Source of the DNA: a virus
DNA: 45,143 nucleotides
Direction: 5' to 3' (one strand)
Virus record (IMG/VR): IMGVR_UViG_3300031566_000089
Location: 1-45,143 of that record
Positions 9,105 through 16,593 of this stretch are shown here, in pieces. Below the pieces are notes generated by a model. That model saw nothing but the letters and a program-made list of their open reading frames with translations. It was not told the origin of the DNA and did no database searches. Both the position numbers and the translations under genes were made by a program. Each line of letters starts with the position of its first letter. Position 1 is the stretch's first letter.

Positions 9105-10382
9105 TTACGTGCCGTAGGCCATGATGGCCTTGTTGTTCAGGGCAATCTCCCCACGGACAAGCCAGGTGGGAATCGTGTCGTGGTAGCCCCCAAACCACAG
9201 CCATCCGTAGTTCTTGAACCGCCCCAACTTGTCGAACGGGCCGGTCTCGATCAGGCTTGGTTTCGGCCCATACAGGGTCGAGTACGCCTTCATCACGCTC
9301 ATCCCGCCGAAGACGGGAATAGCGCCGACGAAGGTGGCCTCGGTCGCGGGAGTGGCCGTAGCGTGGGCGTAACGCAGGCCGCCGTCAGGGCCAGCCCCAA
9401 CGATGGTGGCGATTGTCGACGCAACGCTCGTAACCAGTACCGTCTCTAGGGTCGTTACCTCGCTTGTGGTCGTCTCCAGCGTCCCGACAGTCCAGTGGTC
9501 TCCGGCCGTACAGCCGGTGGCGGCCACTAGGTCGAGGGATGTCTGGCCGACGGTGTGGGCATTCGTCAGCGAGGTCGCGGCCTGAGCCACGGTTCCCGCC
9601 GACTGGTAGACCTTACCCAGTGGGGACTCGATGATGCGGATACCGGCTATCCGGCCGAACTCGCCGTTGTACATTTGCTGCCGCGCTTCGGGGGCAACGA
9701 CGTACTGAACGGGGGTGAAGCCGTTGAGACCGAGAAACTCGCCGGTCACGAGGTCGTGGATTACCGTGCCGTAGTCGACCGTTCCCGGCTCGGCGTTACC
9801 CTGCGTTCGCCCCGCGCTCTCGGAACCTGAACTCAGGCCGGGGGCACCGGCAGCTCGAAGTTGAGCGGCCAGACCGTAGAGGAAGGCGTATCCCGCTGCC
9901 TCCAGGTCGTCGGCTACAACGTCAAGGTCGGCACGAGTGTCCGATGTCGTTGGTCGGCGACATATCTTGCCGTTGATGTAGGGCGCTCTCGCAATCACGT
10001 CCTGGGAGAGTCCGGCGTTGCGGCCGATCAACTCCTGAAAGGCGGACGGGATGTCCGTGCGGCCAATGGCCCGTAGTCTCTTCGTGTCCTGGGCGGCGTT
10101 GCCGTACTCACCCATTGACACCGCAATGCTGGTGTCGGAGAGCTGGACGCCTTCAATGTCGATGGACTCCGAGATAGTCGAACTTATCAGCGGCAGGTTC
10201 TTGTAGACGGTGAGCTGGACGCTCGTTGCCGTCCCGTCCGTACCAGGCGCTACAGCCCCGCCATCGGGAACGAAGGGAAACTGGTCCCAGCGTTCCTCCG
10301 CCGAAGTCGCGACGAGGAAATCTGTTTGTAGATGTGCGGCAACAACTGAATTGCTTAGTGTTGCAGAAGTGGTTACAGCCAC
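9105..10382 (-). CDS. Major capsid protein, N4 gp56-like (HK97 fold)
   Basis: 425 residues from GTG 10382, with GGAGG seven bases ahead. The segment IEGVQLSDTSIAVSMGEYGNA (about 74-94) followed by a long helix (RAIGRTDIPSAFQELIGRNAG...) is typical of the N4-gp56 family of HK97-fold capsid proteins, as is the PVQYVVAPEARQQMY segment near 222. A Thr/Val-rich block at about 275-345 (TSLTNAHTVG...) looks like an inserted surface domain. It follows the scaffold gene and precedes the small decoration-like triplet. It assembles the capsid shell. Confidence 0.85.
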   Translation of the reverse strand: MAVTTSATLSNSVVAAHLQTDFLVATSAEERWDQFPFVPDGGAVAPGTDGTATSVQLTVYKNLPLISSTISESIDIEGVQLSDTSIAVSMGEYGNAAQDTKRLRAIGRTDIPSAFQELIGRNAGLSQDVIARAPYINGKICRRPTTSDTRADLDVVADDLEAAGYAFLYGLAAQLRAAGAPGLSSGSESAGRTQGNAEPGTVDYGTVIHDLVTGEFLGLNGFTPVQYVVAPEARQQMYNGEFGRIAGIRIIESPLGKVYQSAGTVAQAATSLTNAHTVGQTSLDLVAATGCTAGDHWTVGTLETTTSEVTTLETVLVTSVASTIATIVGAGPDGGLRYAHATATPATEATFVGAIPVFGGMSVMKAYSTLYGPKPSLIETGPFDKLGRFKNYGWLWFGGYHDTIPTWLVRGEIALNNKAIMAYGT

Positions 10383-10398
10383 TTAAAACCTCCGTGCT

Positions 10399-11193
10399 TT
10401 AGAACACGGCACCGGCGGCAATCGCCTCGTCTCTCAGCTTTTTCAAGTCTGCATAGACGTACTTGTTAGGCTTCACCGCGCCGGAGTTGATGTCGGCATT
10501 CAATTTCTCGAACGCCCGCACCTTCGCCTCGGCGTCGGGCTTGCCGGGAGTGCCGGTTGGCTCTTGTCGATCAACCCTGGCCGCACTCCGGTCGGGTGCT
10601 CTCTGCGCCGCCACTGGTGCTTGGGCAACTGTCTTGCTCCGCACCCATTTGAGGCTCTGTCTAAAGCGCCTCATTCTGTCCGTGGCATCCGCCGATGACC
10701 CGTCACCGTAGTCTAGGTCTGAGTCGTTGGGGTCGACACCGGTGTCCGTCGCCAGCTCGTGCATTTCCGTTGTCAGGCGATCCGCATAGTCCTTGGCCCT
10801 CCGCGCCTCTTCTCTCCGGCCGTCCTCTTCGACGCGGGCCTGGAGATTCAGTTGAGAGCGGTATGCTTCGGCATAGGCGTTCGCCAGTTCACGGGCCTGC
10901 GCTTCGTCACCACCTGCCTGGACTTTGGCCGTGTAGACCTGATTCCAGTAGGATTGGACGGCGGCCTGAACGGGGTCGTACCCCCCCTGTGTTTGGGCTT
11001 GTGGCCGCTGACGTAGTTCGCCGAGTTCCTTCCGCGTCGTTTCCAATTCGTCCTGAGTCTTTTGAAGGCTTCTTTGCAGCCCCTTGTACTCAGGCGACGG
11101 CTCCGGCGGTTGGACTGGCTCGACTACTTCCGGCTGTTCCACAAGGTCTCCCTCAGGGATAACTTGGGTAGGCTCTTCGTTGTCGCTTGTCAC
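10399..11193 (-). CDS. Capsid scaffolding protein
   Basis: 264 residues from GTG 11193, chosen because TAAGGAGG sits six bases ahead; the frame extends to ATG 11232 without support. Highly charged and helical: an acidic, proline-rich N terminus, a heptad-like segment GLQRSLQKTQDELETTRKEL, then A/R/E-rich helices, and a basic C-terminal region (VRAFEKLNADINSG... KKLRDEAIAAGAVF) like capsid-binding tails of scaffolds. Position immediately before the major capsid gene fits. No protease domain is visible, so it is probably released intact rather than self-cleaved. Confidence 0.75.
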   Translation of the reverse strand: MTSDNEEPTQVIPEGDLVEQPEVVEPVQPPEPSPEYKGLQRSLQKTQDELETTRKELGELRQRPQAQTQGGYDPVQAAVQSYWNQVYTAKVQAGGDEAQARELANAYAEAYRSQLNLQARVEEDGRREEARRAKDYADRLTTEMHELATDTGVDPNDSDLDYGDGSSADATDRMRRFRQSLKWVRSKTVAQAPVAAQRAPDRSAARVDRQEPTGTPGKPDAEAKVRAFEKLNADINSGAVKPNKYVYADLKKLRDEAIAAGAVF

Positions 11194-11219
11194 GTTTGCC
11201 CTCCTTACAGGCAAATAGA

Positions 11220-11247
11220 AAGACGCCGACATAGCGTGCGGCGTCTT
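11220..11247 (-). terminator. Hairpin with T-rich tail, in leader of scaffold-capsid operon
   Basis: Perfect 9-bp stem (AAGACGCCG / CGGCGTCTT) with a 10-base loop. On the minus strand it is followed by TTTCTATTT, so it has intrinsic-terminator form. It lies downstream of the minus promoter at 11277-11306 and just ahead of the scaffold ribosome binding site, so it may attenuate this operon as well as stop transcripts from the upstream 1219-aa gene. Its loop sequence recurs in the hairpin at 21822-21847. Confidence 0.6.
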
Positions 11248-11276
11248 CCAATTTCGATATTAAGTTGTTTGTGCTT

Positions 11277-11306
11277 ACTCTACTTGTTTTATTACCCCTT
11301 TGTCAA
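11277..11306 (-). promoter_or_regulatory. Sigma70-like promoter for scaffold-capsid operon
   Basis: Minus strand TTGACA (11301-11306), 18-base spacer, TAGAGT (11277-11282). The -35 box is one arm of a 9-bp inverted repeat (11299-11321), the other arm holding the -35 box of the divergent plus-strand promoter, so the two promoters face away from a shared potential operator. Confidence 0.55.
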
Positions 11307-11321
11307 GTCGTGCTTGACAAA
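11299..11321. repeat. 9-bp perfect inverted repeat joining two divergent -35 boxes
   Basis: TTTGTCAAG, five bases, CTTGACAAA. Each arm contains a perfect TTGACA for one of two divergent promoters. It could be an operator for a dimeric regulator or simply back-to-back promoters. Confidence 0.6.
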
Positions 11322-11342
11322 CCCCGAAAACGGGAGTAAGGT
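11314..11342 (+). promoter_or_regulatory. Candidate promoter for the isolated plus-strand membrane gene
   Basis: TTGACA (11314-11319), 17 bases, TAAGGT (11337-11342). The -10 box is poor, but the spacing and perfect -35 box lead directly into the only gene on this strand for over 20 kb. Confidence 0.45.
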
Positions 11343-11367
11343 GAACTTCCCGCCGAGGAGGTGCGCG

Positions 11368-11517
11368 ATGCGGTTCATCCGTTTCCTCGTCACACATGAG
11401 AATGTTCAGCTCGTGTTAGGCGCTGTGATTTTCACCGCCCTCGTCGTTCTCGGCGTCTATTTTAACTGGGGCGGTAGCCCCTGCGATTGGGATATGGACG
11501 TTTGGGTCTGCCACTAG
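11368..11517 (+). CDS. Small single-pass membrane protein (moron-like)
   Basis: 49 residues, MRFIRFLVTHENVQ then a hydrophobic helix LVLGAVIFTALVVLGVYF (about 15-33) and a short C-terminal tail with two cysteines (CDW, VCH). GAGGAGGTGCGCG precedes the ATG. It is the only gene on the plus strand inside a leftward virion block and has its own candidate promoter, the arrangement of a moron expressed independently of the lytic programme. It ends on a CTAG whose two strands supply its stop and that of the convergent 1219-aa gene. Function unknown; superinfection exclusion or an envelope effect are only guesses. Confidence 0.7.
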   Translation: MRFIRFLVTHENVQLVLGAVIFTALVVLGVYFNWGGSPCDWDMDVWVCH

Positions 11518-14500
11518 GGAATCACCCCTTCGTCTAGTGCCGCCTGAATCTCCGCCCTCATCTCATTCTCTAGGGGCAGAACCTTCGGTATCATCTCGTC
11601 CCTGGCATTCGTCCGCATACCCCATACCAGCATGGTCGCCAGCAGTTCCGGCACCTGCTCCTCAATCTTCTGGCGGTACGCCGTAATGGTCTTGTCTACC
11701 GCCTTGACGACGGGACTGCGCTGCAACACGTCGCCGGTAGAGGGGGCAGTGGGGTTCTTAGCGATTAACTGTCGCTTGAACTCGTCATAACTAATATCGC
11801 CGAGAGAAGGCCAGTTGGAATCCCGCATCTTTTCCCAGATGACATCGGACATATCAAAGTAACTCACCTTACCCTCTACGCCCGGGAGTGTAATCTTGGG
11901 TTCGTCAAGTAGTGCTAGGGCTTGGCGGCGCAGGGCCATGACGGGACTGTCCTTCGCGCCAAAGTTCTTCTGTAGTTGGCCGTACTGTTCATCCGTCAAC
12001 TTGGACTCGAAGGCGTCGATGTCAACATACATCTGTTCTCGTTTGGCGGGATCAATCTCGCCGGTCTCGGCGTCGGTGTTCTGTCGATACAGCGACATCT
12101 CAAAGTCAAGGACTTCTTGCGGATTCCACTGGTCAGTCGGTTTGGTCGACGGCCTGTAGTCCGCCCACTTCTTCGCCGTCTCAGGGAACCCCTTTTCAAT
12201 GTTGAAGATAGCGGCCTGCCGGTCTTCCTTTGCCTGCCGTATCATAGAGTTTGCACGGCCGGGGTCAGTGAGGAACATCGGTTCCGCCTGACGAAGAGTC
12301 GCATTGTAGGTCTCGGTCGCCACCCCGATGAGATCGTAGGCGTTCGGGTTCTTCGCCCACCGTTGCTTTTCCTTCTCAACTTCCGCCTGGGCAGCAACAA
12401 CGGCGGCATCCGCACTCACAATGCGGTTGGCCTCGGGTTTGCCCTCTCGTGTTGCCAGATCGTCAAAAGACTTAGCCCCGGCCACCTGAGCCGCCTTGTC
12501 CTTTGCGGTAAGAAGGTTCTCAAAGGCAGTCTCATACGTCAGGGTGCCAGTGCCGAAGAAACCAGAAGAAACCAGTAGTGCGCCCTTTGGTCCCCATTCC
12601 CTCACGGCGTCAGTCACATCCTGAATGAACATCGGGGCGAGTCTGTTGAATGCCTGCGCCTTGAGTTGCCCCGGCGCGGCAGATAGTTCCTCGCCTGTGA
12701 ATGTTGATCCGCGCAGTAGGTCCGCAATGAAGCCAGCGGCAGGCGACAACTTGCCCTGGAAGAAACGGCTAAGGACGGTCAGTCTATCGGCCGAGTAGAT
12801 GCTACCAAGTACGGTATCCTTGCGTTGCCCAGTGGCGATTTGGGCAACCGTGCGGGCGATCTGTTGGAAGCCGCCCCACGAGTCGATACGAGTCGGGCCG
12901 ACCTTAATCTTGCCAAAGTCTGTCGACCGTGGATCGAGTTCCACGTCAGCGGCACCCGTGAACTTCAGAACCGATAACAGGCCAAGGTTTGTCCCGATAA
13001 AGGCCGCGAGGTCTCGCGCCACCATCTTTCGGACTAGCGGGGTCGATGTCACCAACGTCGGTAGTGTCTCTAGGCGGGCAGCGAGTAGTCTTGGCGAGAA
13101 GATTCCCGCCGCTAGTTCTGGTGCCGCTCGCTCGAACTTGCCCAACTTCCCGCGTCCAGATGCGACGTTGAGCCAGTTACAAAGGTCTTTCACGTCCTCC
13201 TCAGTAAACTGGATGCCGCGCTTCTGCCAACTTTCTATCGTTGTCTTGCCCACATCGAACCGTAGTTTGTTCAGGAACGCTTCATAGGCCCGTTGCGATT
13301 GGCGAATGCCGGGTATCTTCTCTATAAGCCCAGCCACGCGACCCTTGCCCAAGCCCATAAAGGCTTCCTCGCGTCCCACCATTTCCGCCGCGTTCGGCGC
13401 AGCGACAAACAGCCCGCCTGGTTCTAGATACTGTTCGTAGATCGGGTGCGCGATGATGTTGTCGTAGATGGCTTGGGCGTTCTTCTCCCGAGCCGCCGCC
13501 TTCACCATCGGAATGAGGTCTGATAGGAACTCCTTTGGGTGTCCCGGCCCGAGCAATGCACCCTGCCGAAGAGGAGCCGAGAGGTCGTAGGAAGCGAGTA
13601 CGGCACGCGGTATGTTCGCCGCTTCGACGAATTCGCGCCATAGTTTGCCGCCAAGCGGACGCCACGCCTCAACCGCCTTCGTTATGCCTGGGAACTCTCG
13701 TTCCAAAAGGACTAACTCACCCGGCGTTGGCAATTCCCCGAGAGCGAGCGTGTCAAGTGCGGTGCGAGCATTCCGCCACTCAAACGGCTTGTACTTGGGC
13801 GAATCCCTGAGAATCTGCCGCCACTCGGCGACCTGTTCGGGAGTTACATTTGCTTCGATGGTCGGCTTTACCAACTTGCCCTTTGTCTGGGCCATCGCCA
13901 TTTGGAACGCCTTTTCCTCGGCATACTTCGGACTTCCCCGGATACCAGCGATAGCCCCAGCCTGCCCGACTCGTTTGGCGTGAAGTTCTGCGGCGACTTG
14001 CGGCTGCGCCTCTCTAGCGCCAGCGATCAAGTCCACAAGCCCTGCACGGGGGTTAGGCGGGACCGCCTCCTCCGCTGCCTTTGCCACAGTTTCCCCCGCC
14101 TTCGGCGCTTCCTCTGGCACCTTGCCGATAGCACCGCGCTCACTAGAAAGCCGACCAGTGGTCAACTCTCTCGCCGCGACCTTTCCAGCTTTCCCCGCGA
14201 GGGGCATAAGAAGGGGGCCGGTAAGACCACCGGCAATCTGCCCTATGGTCTCACCCTTCTCGCCACCGACTCGTCTCCCGATTAGTCCGCCTGCGAGTTC
14301 GCCGCCTGCAAATTGGGCTGTCAACTTTGCGGCCCCACCTAGACCGCCACCCGCGCCCATCGCCCAGATGCCAGGAGCTGTGGCCGTCTCTAGCGGCCGG
14401 CGCGCAACAGAGGGTATTTTCTCTTCGCCCGGAATCAGCGTAATCGGTGAAGCAGTCACTATTTCCGCCGTACCGAGGGCTGAACGCAGACCCGCCTGTA

Positions 14501-15173
14501 CCGGCGTGGGGTAAGGCATCCGGTTCGCCTTCTCGCGCTGGTAGCCCAGCCATTCGTCATGAGCCCGTTGGAAAGAGTAATAGTCAGGGAAATCCATCTC
14601 CTTCGGCTCTGGATACCCACTCTCTAGGGGGGCTTCCCCCGCGTACTGCCGTATGGTCTCCGGCGTAACCATGCCCGCCATAGCCTTCTGATAGGCTATG
14701 TCCTGCGCTGACATCCCCGGCGGAATGTAGCCACCCGCCCCCGGTGCCGCCATCGGATTCGCATTCGGCATACCAGCTATAAATCCAAGCAACTGCATAT
14801 TAGCCAGAGTGTTGAGCCTCGGCGGCCCTAGCTCTTGCCCGTAACCCATCGGAAGCGGGCGGTAGGGCGATGGCTGGGACGGAACCTGTGTGAGCAACTG
14901 TTTTAGATTACCCGTGGGCTGAGGTGGCCCATACGGCGCAGGTGTGGCCGGAGCCATTGGTGGCGGCGTAAACGGTGGTATCACACGCGGGGCCGCAGGC
15001 GCATACGATGGCGGAGATGGCGCGGGTGAGTACACCGGCGGCGGCATTGGTGCGGGAGTGTACGGAACCTTAGCTGCCTGAACGGCCTTCGACGCCTGCG
15101 AGAGCCGCGCAACTATCTGGTCCGGCGTCAGGTTGCCACCGGCAGCGTCTATGAGTTCCTGTAGGGTCGCCAC
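11514..15173 (-). CDS. Large internal virion (polyvalent-type) protein
   Basis: 1219 residues from GTG 15173 with GTAGGAG ahead. A proline-rich stretch spans about 35-110 (PPPVYSPAPSPPSYAPAAP). Residues about 490-830 include ASYDLSAPLRQGALLGPGHP, SQRAYEAFLNKLRFD and SPRLLAARLETLP, features of the large polyvalent-protein-associated domain found in phage proteins packaged in the head and injected with DNA. The C-terminal 300 residues are charged and helical. Located between the scaffold and portal genes, it fits an inner-core or ejection protein of a podovirus. No protease, transglycosylase or nuclease motif was visible by eye. Confidence 0.7.
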   Translation of the reverse strand: MATLQELIDAAGGNLTPDQIVARLSQASKAVQAAKVPYTPAPMPPPVYSPAPSPPSYAPAAPRVIPPFTPPPMAPATPAPYGPPQPTGNLKQLLTQVPSQPSPYRPLPMGYGQELGPPRLNTLANMQLLGFIAGMPNANPMAAPGAGGYIPPGMSAQDIAYQKAMAGMVTPETIRQYAGEAPLESGYPEPKEMDFPDYYSFQRAHDEWLGYQREKANRMPYPTPVQAGLRSALGTAEIVTASPITLIPGEEKIPSVARRPLETATAPGIWAMGAGGGLGGAAKLTAQFAGGELAGGLIGRRVGGEKGETIGQIAGGLTGPLLMPLAGKAGKVAARELTTGRLSSERGAIGKVPEEAPKAGETVAKAAEEAVPPNPRAGLVDLIAGAREAQPQVAAELHAKRVGQAGAIAGIRGSPKYAEEKAFQMAMAQTKGKLVKPTIEANVTPEQVAEWRQILRDSPKYKPFEWRNARTALDTLALGELPTPGELVLLEREFPGITKAVEAWRPLGGKLWREFVEAANIPRAVLASYDLSAPLRQGALLGPGHPKEFLSDLIPMVKAAAREKNAQAIYDNIIAHPIYEQYLEPGGLFVAAPNAAEMVGREEAFMGLGKGRVAGLIEKIPGIRQSQRAYEAFLNKLRFDVGKTTIESWQKRGIQFTEEDVKDLCNWLNVASGRGKLGKFERAAPELAAGIFSPRLLAARLETLPTLVTSTPLVRKMVARDLAAFIGTNLGLLSVLKFTGAADVELDPRSTDFGKIKVGPTRIDSWGGFQQIARTVAQIATGQRKDTVLGSIYSADRLTVLSRFFQGKLSPAAGFIADLLRGSTFTGEELSAAPGQLKAQAFNRLAPMFIQDVTDAVREWGPKGALLVSSGFFGTGTLTYETAFENLLTAKDKAAQVAGAKSFDDLATREGKPEANRIVSADAAVVAAQAEVEKEKQRWAKNPNAYDLIGVATETYNATLRQAEPMFLTDPGRANSMIRQAKEDRQAAIFNIEKGFPETAKKWADYRPSTKPTDQWNPQEVLDFEMSLYRQNTDAETGEIDPAKREQMYVDIDAFESKLTDEQYGQLQKNFGAKDSPVMALRRQALALLDEPKITLPGVEGKVSYFDMSDVIWEKMRDSNWPSLGDISYDEFKRQLIAKNPTAPSTGDVLQRSPVVKAVDKTITAYRQKIEEQVPELLATMLVWGMRTNARDEMIPKVLPLENEMRAEIQAALDEGVIP

Positions 15174-15182
15174 AAAGCTCTC

Positions 15183-16340
15183 CTACTGAAGTCGTTGTAG
15201 TGCTGGCGTCGCACTCCGAAGGTTGTTAAACCCGTATCGGCTGGACGCTACCACGTCTTCGGGACTGATCCCGAAGAGAGTGTTATACATACTGAATAGA
15301 CCCTGTTGTTCGGAAGGTAGCATTCGGTTGAGTGATTGGAGGCTCGGTGTAGGCATACCGTGTGCCGCCTGACTCATGTTTGGATACTGAAGTCCCTGCC
15401 CCTGACCGAGTTGCGTCAGCCACGGGAACTGTGGGCCGCCCCTATCGTAAAAGTCCTGTATCGGCGCGGGAAAGGGCGGCAACGGTGTCGAACCATAGGG
15501 GCCAGGGGGAATTGAGAAGGCAGTCCCGCCCTCTGCGAACGATGGCACCTGCGGCGTAATCTTGACCTTCTCTGTCTGCTGGGGCGCGTTCTCGTTGAAG
15601 GTGAACAACGGCTGCCCCGAGTTCATGCCGATGGCGACGGTGGGTTCGGCGGGAATAAACGTGCCGCCCTTTGCCGCAGTGGGTATTGCCTGCGGGGCCT
15701 GCGGCGTCGGAATGTTCGGCGGCAGTGGTGTTTGCCCCATGTCGGGCATGGCACCGAACCACGGATTGCCCCCATTGGGAATATTAAGAATGTTCGCCAA
15801 CTGTGAGTTGTACGGGGGAACCTGCCCGCGTGCCTGGAACCAGGAGGCAAAGACGTTGGCAGGGTTTGAGAGAACGTCGTTGAGTTGTCCAACGCGATTA
15901 TAGCCTGCCGTTAGATTCGCCTGTCGAATGGACTCTTGCAACTGCGCCGCCTGAAGTTGCTGAGAGAACGGGTCGTACTGCATGTAGGACGGGCCGCCGC
16001 CCCCTCCGCCACCCATCAGACTCGGGTAGTTAAACTGTGGCGTCGAGGGCATCTGAACAGGTTGCCATTGTCGCCCCGTCTGATACTCGGGGTAGACTGA
16101 CTTACCCTGATTCACGTACCAGTCGGGGGTATGGTAGAAGGGCTGGTTAGGAATCTGTTGGCCGTATTGGATGTCGGTCCCGCCGGGGGTATAGCCCGTG
16201 GGCACGGGAGTGTAGAACCACTGCCCGGTCGCAGGGTCTTGCTGAAGCATCCACGGGATGCCGTCGATCATCCTAATATTCGGATCATCAGTCGTTGGGT
16301 CGTCGCCAGTATCGATTGACCAGGGGTCTCCGTCGGCCAT
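15183..16340 (-). CDS. Pro/Gly/Gln-rich virion-associated protein
   Basis: 385 residues, MADGDPWSIDTGDDPT start with GGGGAG ahead of the ATG. Composition is dominated by P, G, Q, N and aromatic residues, with a polyglycine run near 108-114, and appears largely unstructured. A short helical segment (QLQAAQLQESIRQANLTAGYN) lies near 128-148 and a possible folded C terminus near 330-385. It lies between the portal side and the polyvalent protein, so it is probably packaged or assists head assembly. Family not recognised. Confidence 0.6.
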   Translation of the reverse strand: MADGDPWSIDTGDDPTTDDPNIRMIDGIPWMLQQDPATGQWFYTPVPTGYTPGGTDIQYGQQIPNQPFYHTPDWYVNQGKSVYPEYQTGRQWQPVQMPSTPQFNYPSLMGGGGGGGPSYMQYDPFSQQLQAAQLQESIRQANLTAGYNRVGQLNDVLSNPANVFASWFQARGQVPPYNSQLANILNIPNGGNPWFGAMPDMGQTPLPPNIPTPQAPQAIPTAAKGGTFIPAEPTVAIGMNSGQPLFTFNENAPQQTEKVKITPQVPSFAEGGTAFSIPPGPYGSTPLPPFPAPIQDFYDRGGPQFPWLTQLGQGQGLQYPNMSQAAHGMPTPSLQSLNRMLPSEQQGLFSMYNTLFGISPEDVVASSRYGFNNLRSATPALQRLQ

Positions 16341-16341
16341 C

Positions 16342-16593
16342 TTACTTACTCCCCAGGAACTTGCAGGCAGCGCACGGTCTCTGCTCGCCGTCCTGATGCT
16401 TCGCGGCGGCGTACATTTCCTCGACTAAGGGCATGGCCTCCACCTCGTCGAGGTTCAACAGGTGCGCGTGTAGTTTGTTACGCTGACGCGGCCCCAAGAC
16501 GTTTCGCCCCGACTTTAGGGACTGGGCATAGCCCTTTATGTCCCCCTTGTAGCCCTCGAAGTCCCTAGACAGGAGTTCTCTGAGGTCTGGCAA
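16342..16593 (-). CDS. Small hypothetical protein overlapping portal 3' end
   Basis: 83 residues from TTG 16593, sharing 29 bases with the portal gene. Helical and charged (MPDLRELLSRDFEGYKGDIKGYAQ) with a C-terminal CAAC pair in RPCAACKFLGSK. No strong Shine-Dalgarno site is visible, so translation is probably coupled to the portal. Its place after the portal gene suggests a minor head or assembly factor. Family not recognised. Confidence 0.55.
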   Translation of the reverse strand: MPDLRELLSRDFEGYKGDIKGYAQSLKSGRNVLGPRQRNKLHAHLLNLDEVEAMPLVEEMYAAAKHQDGEQRPCAACKFLGSK

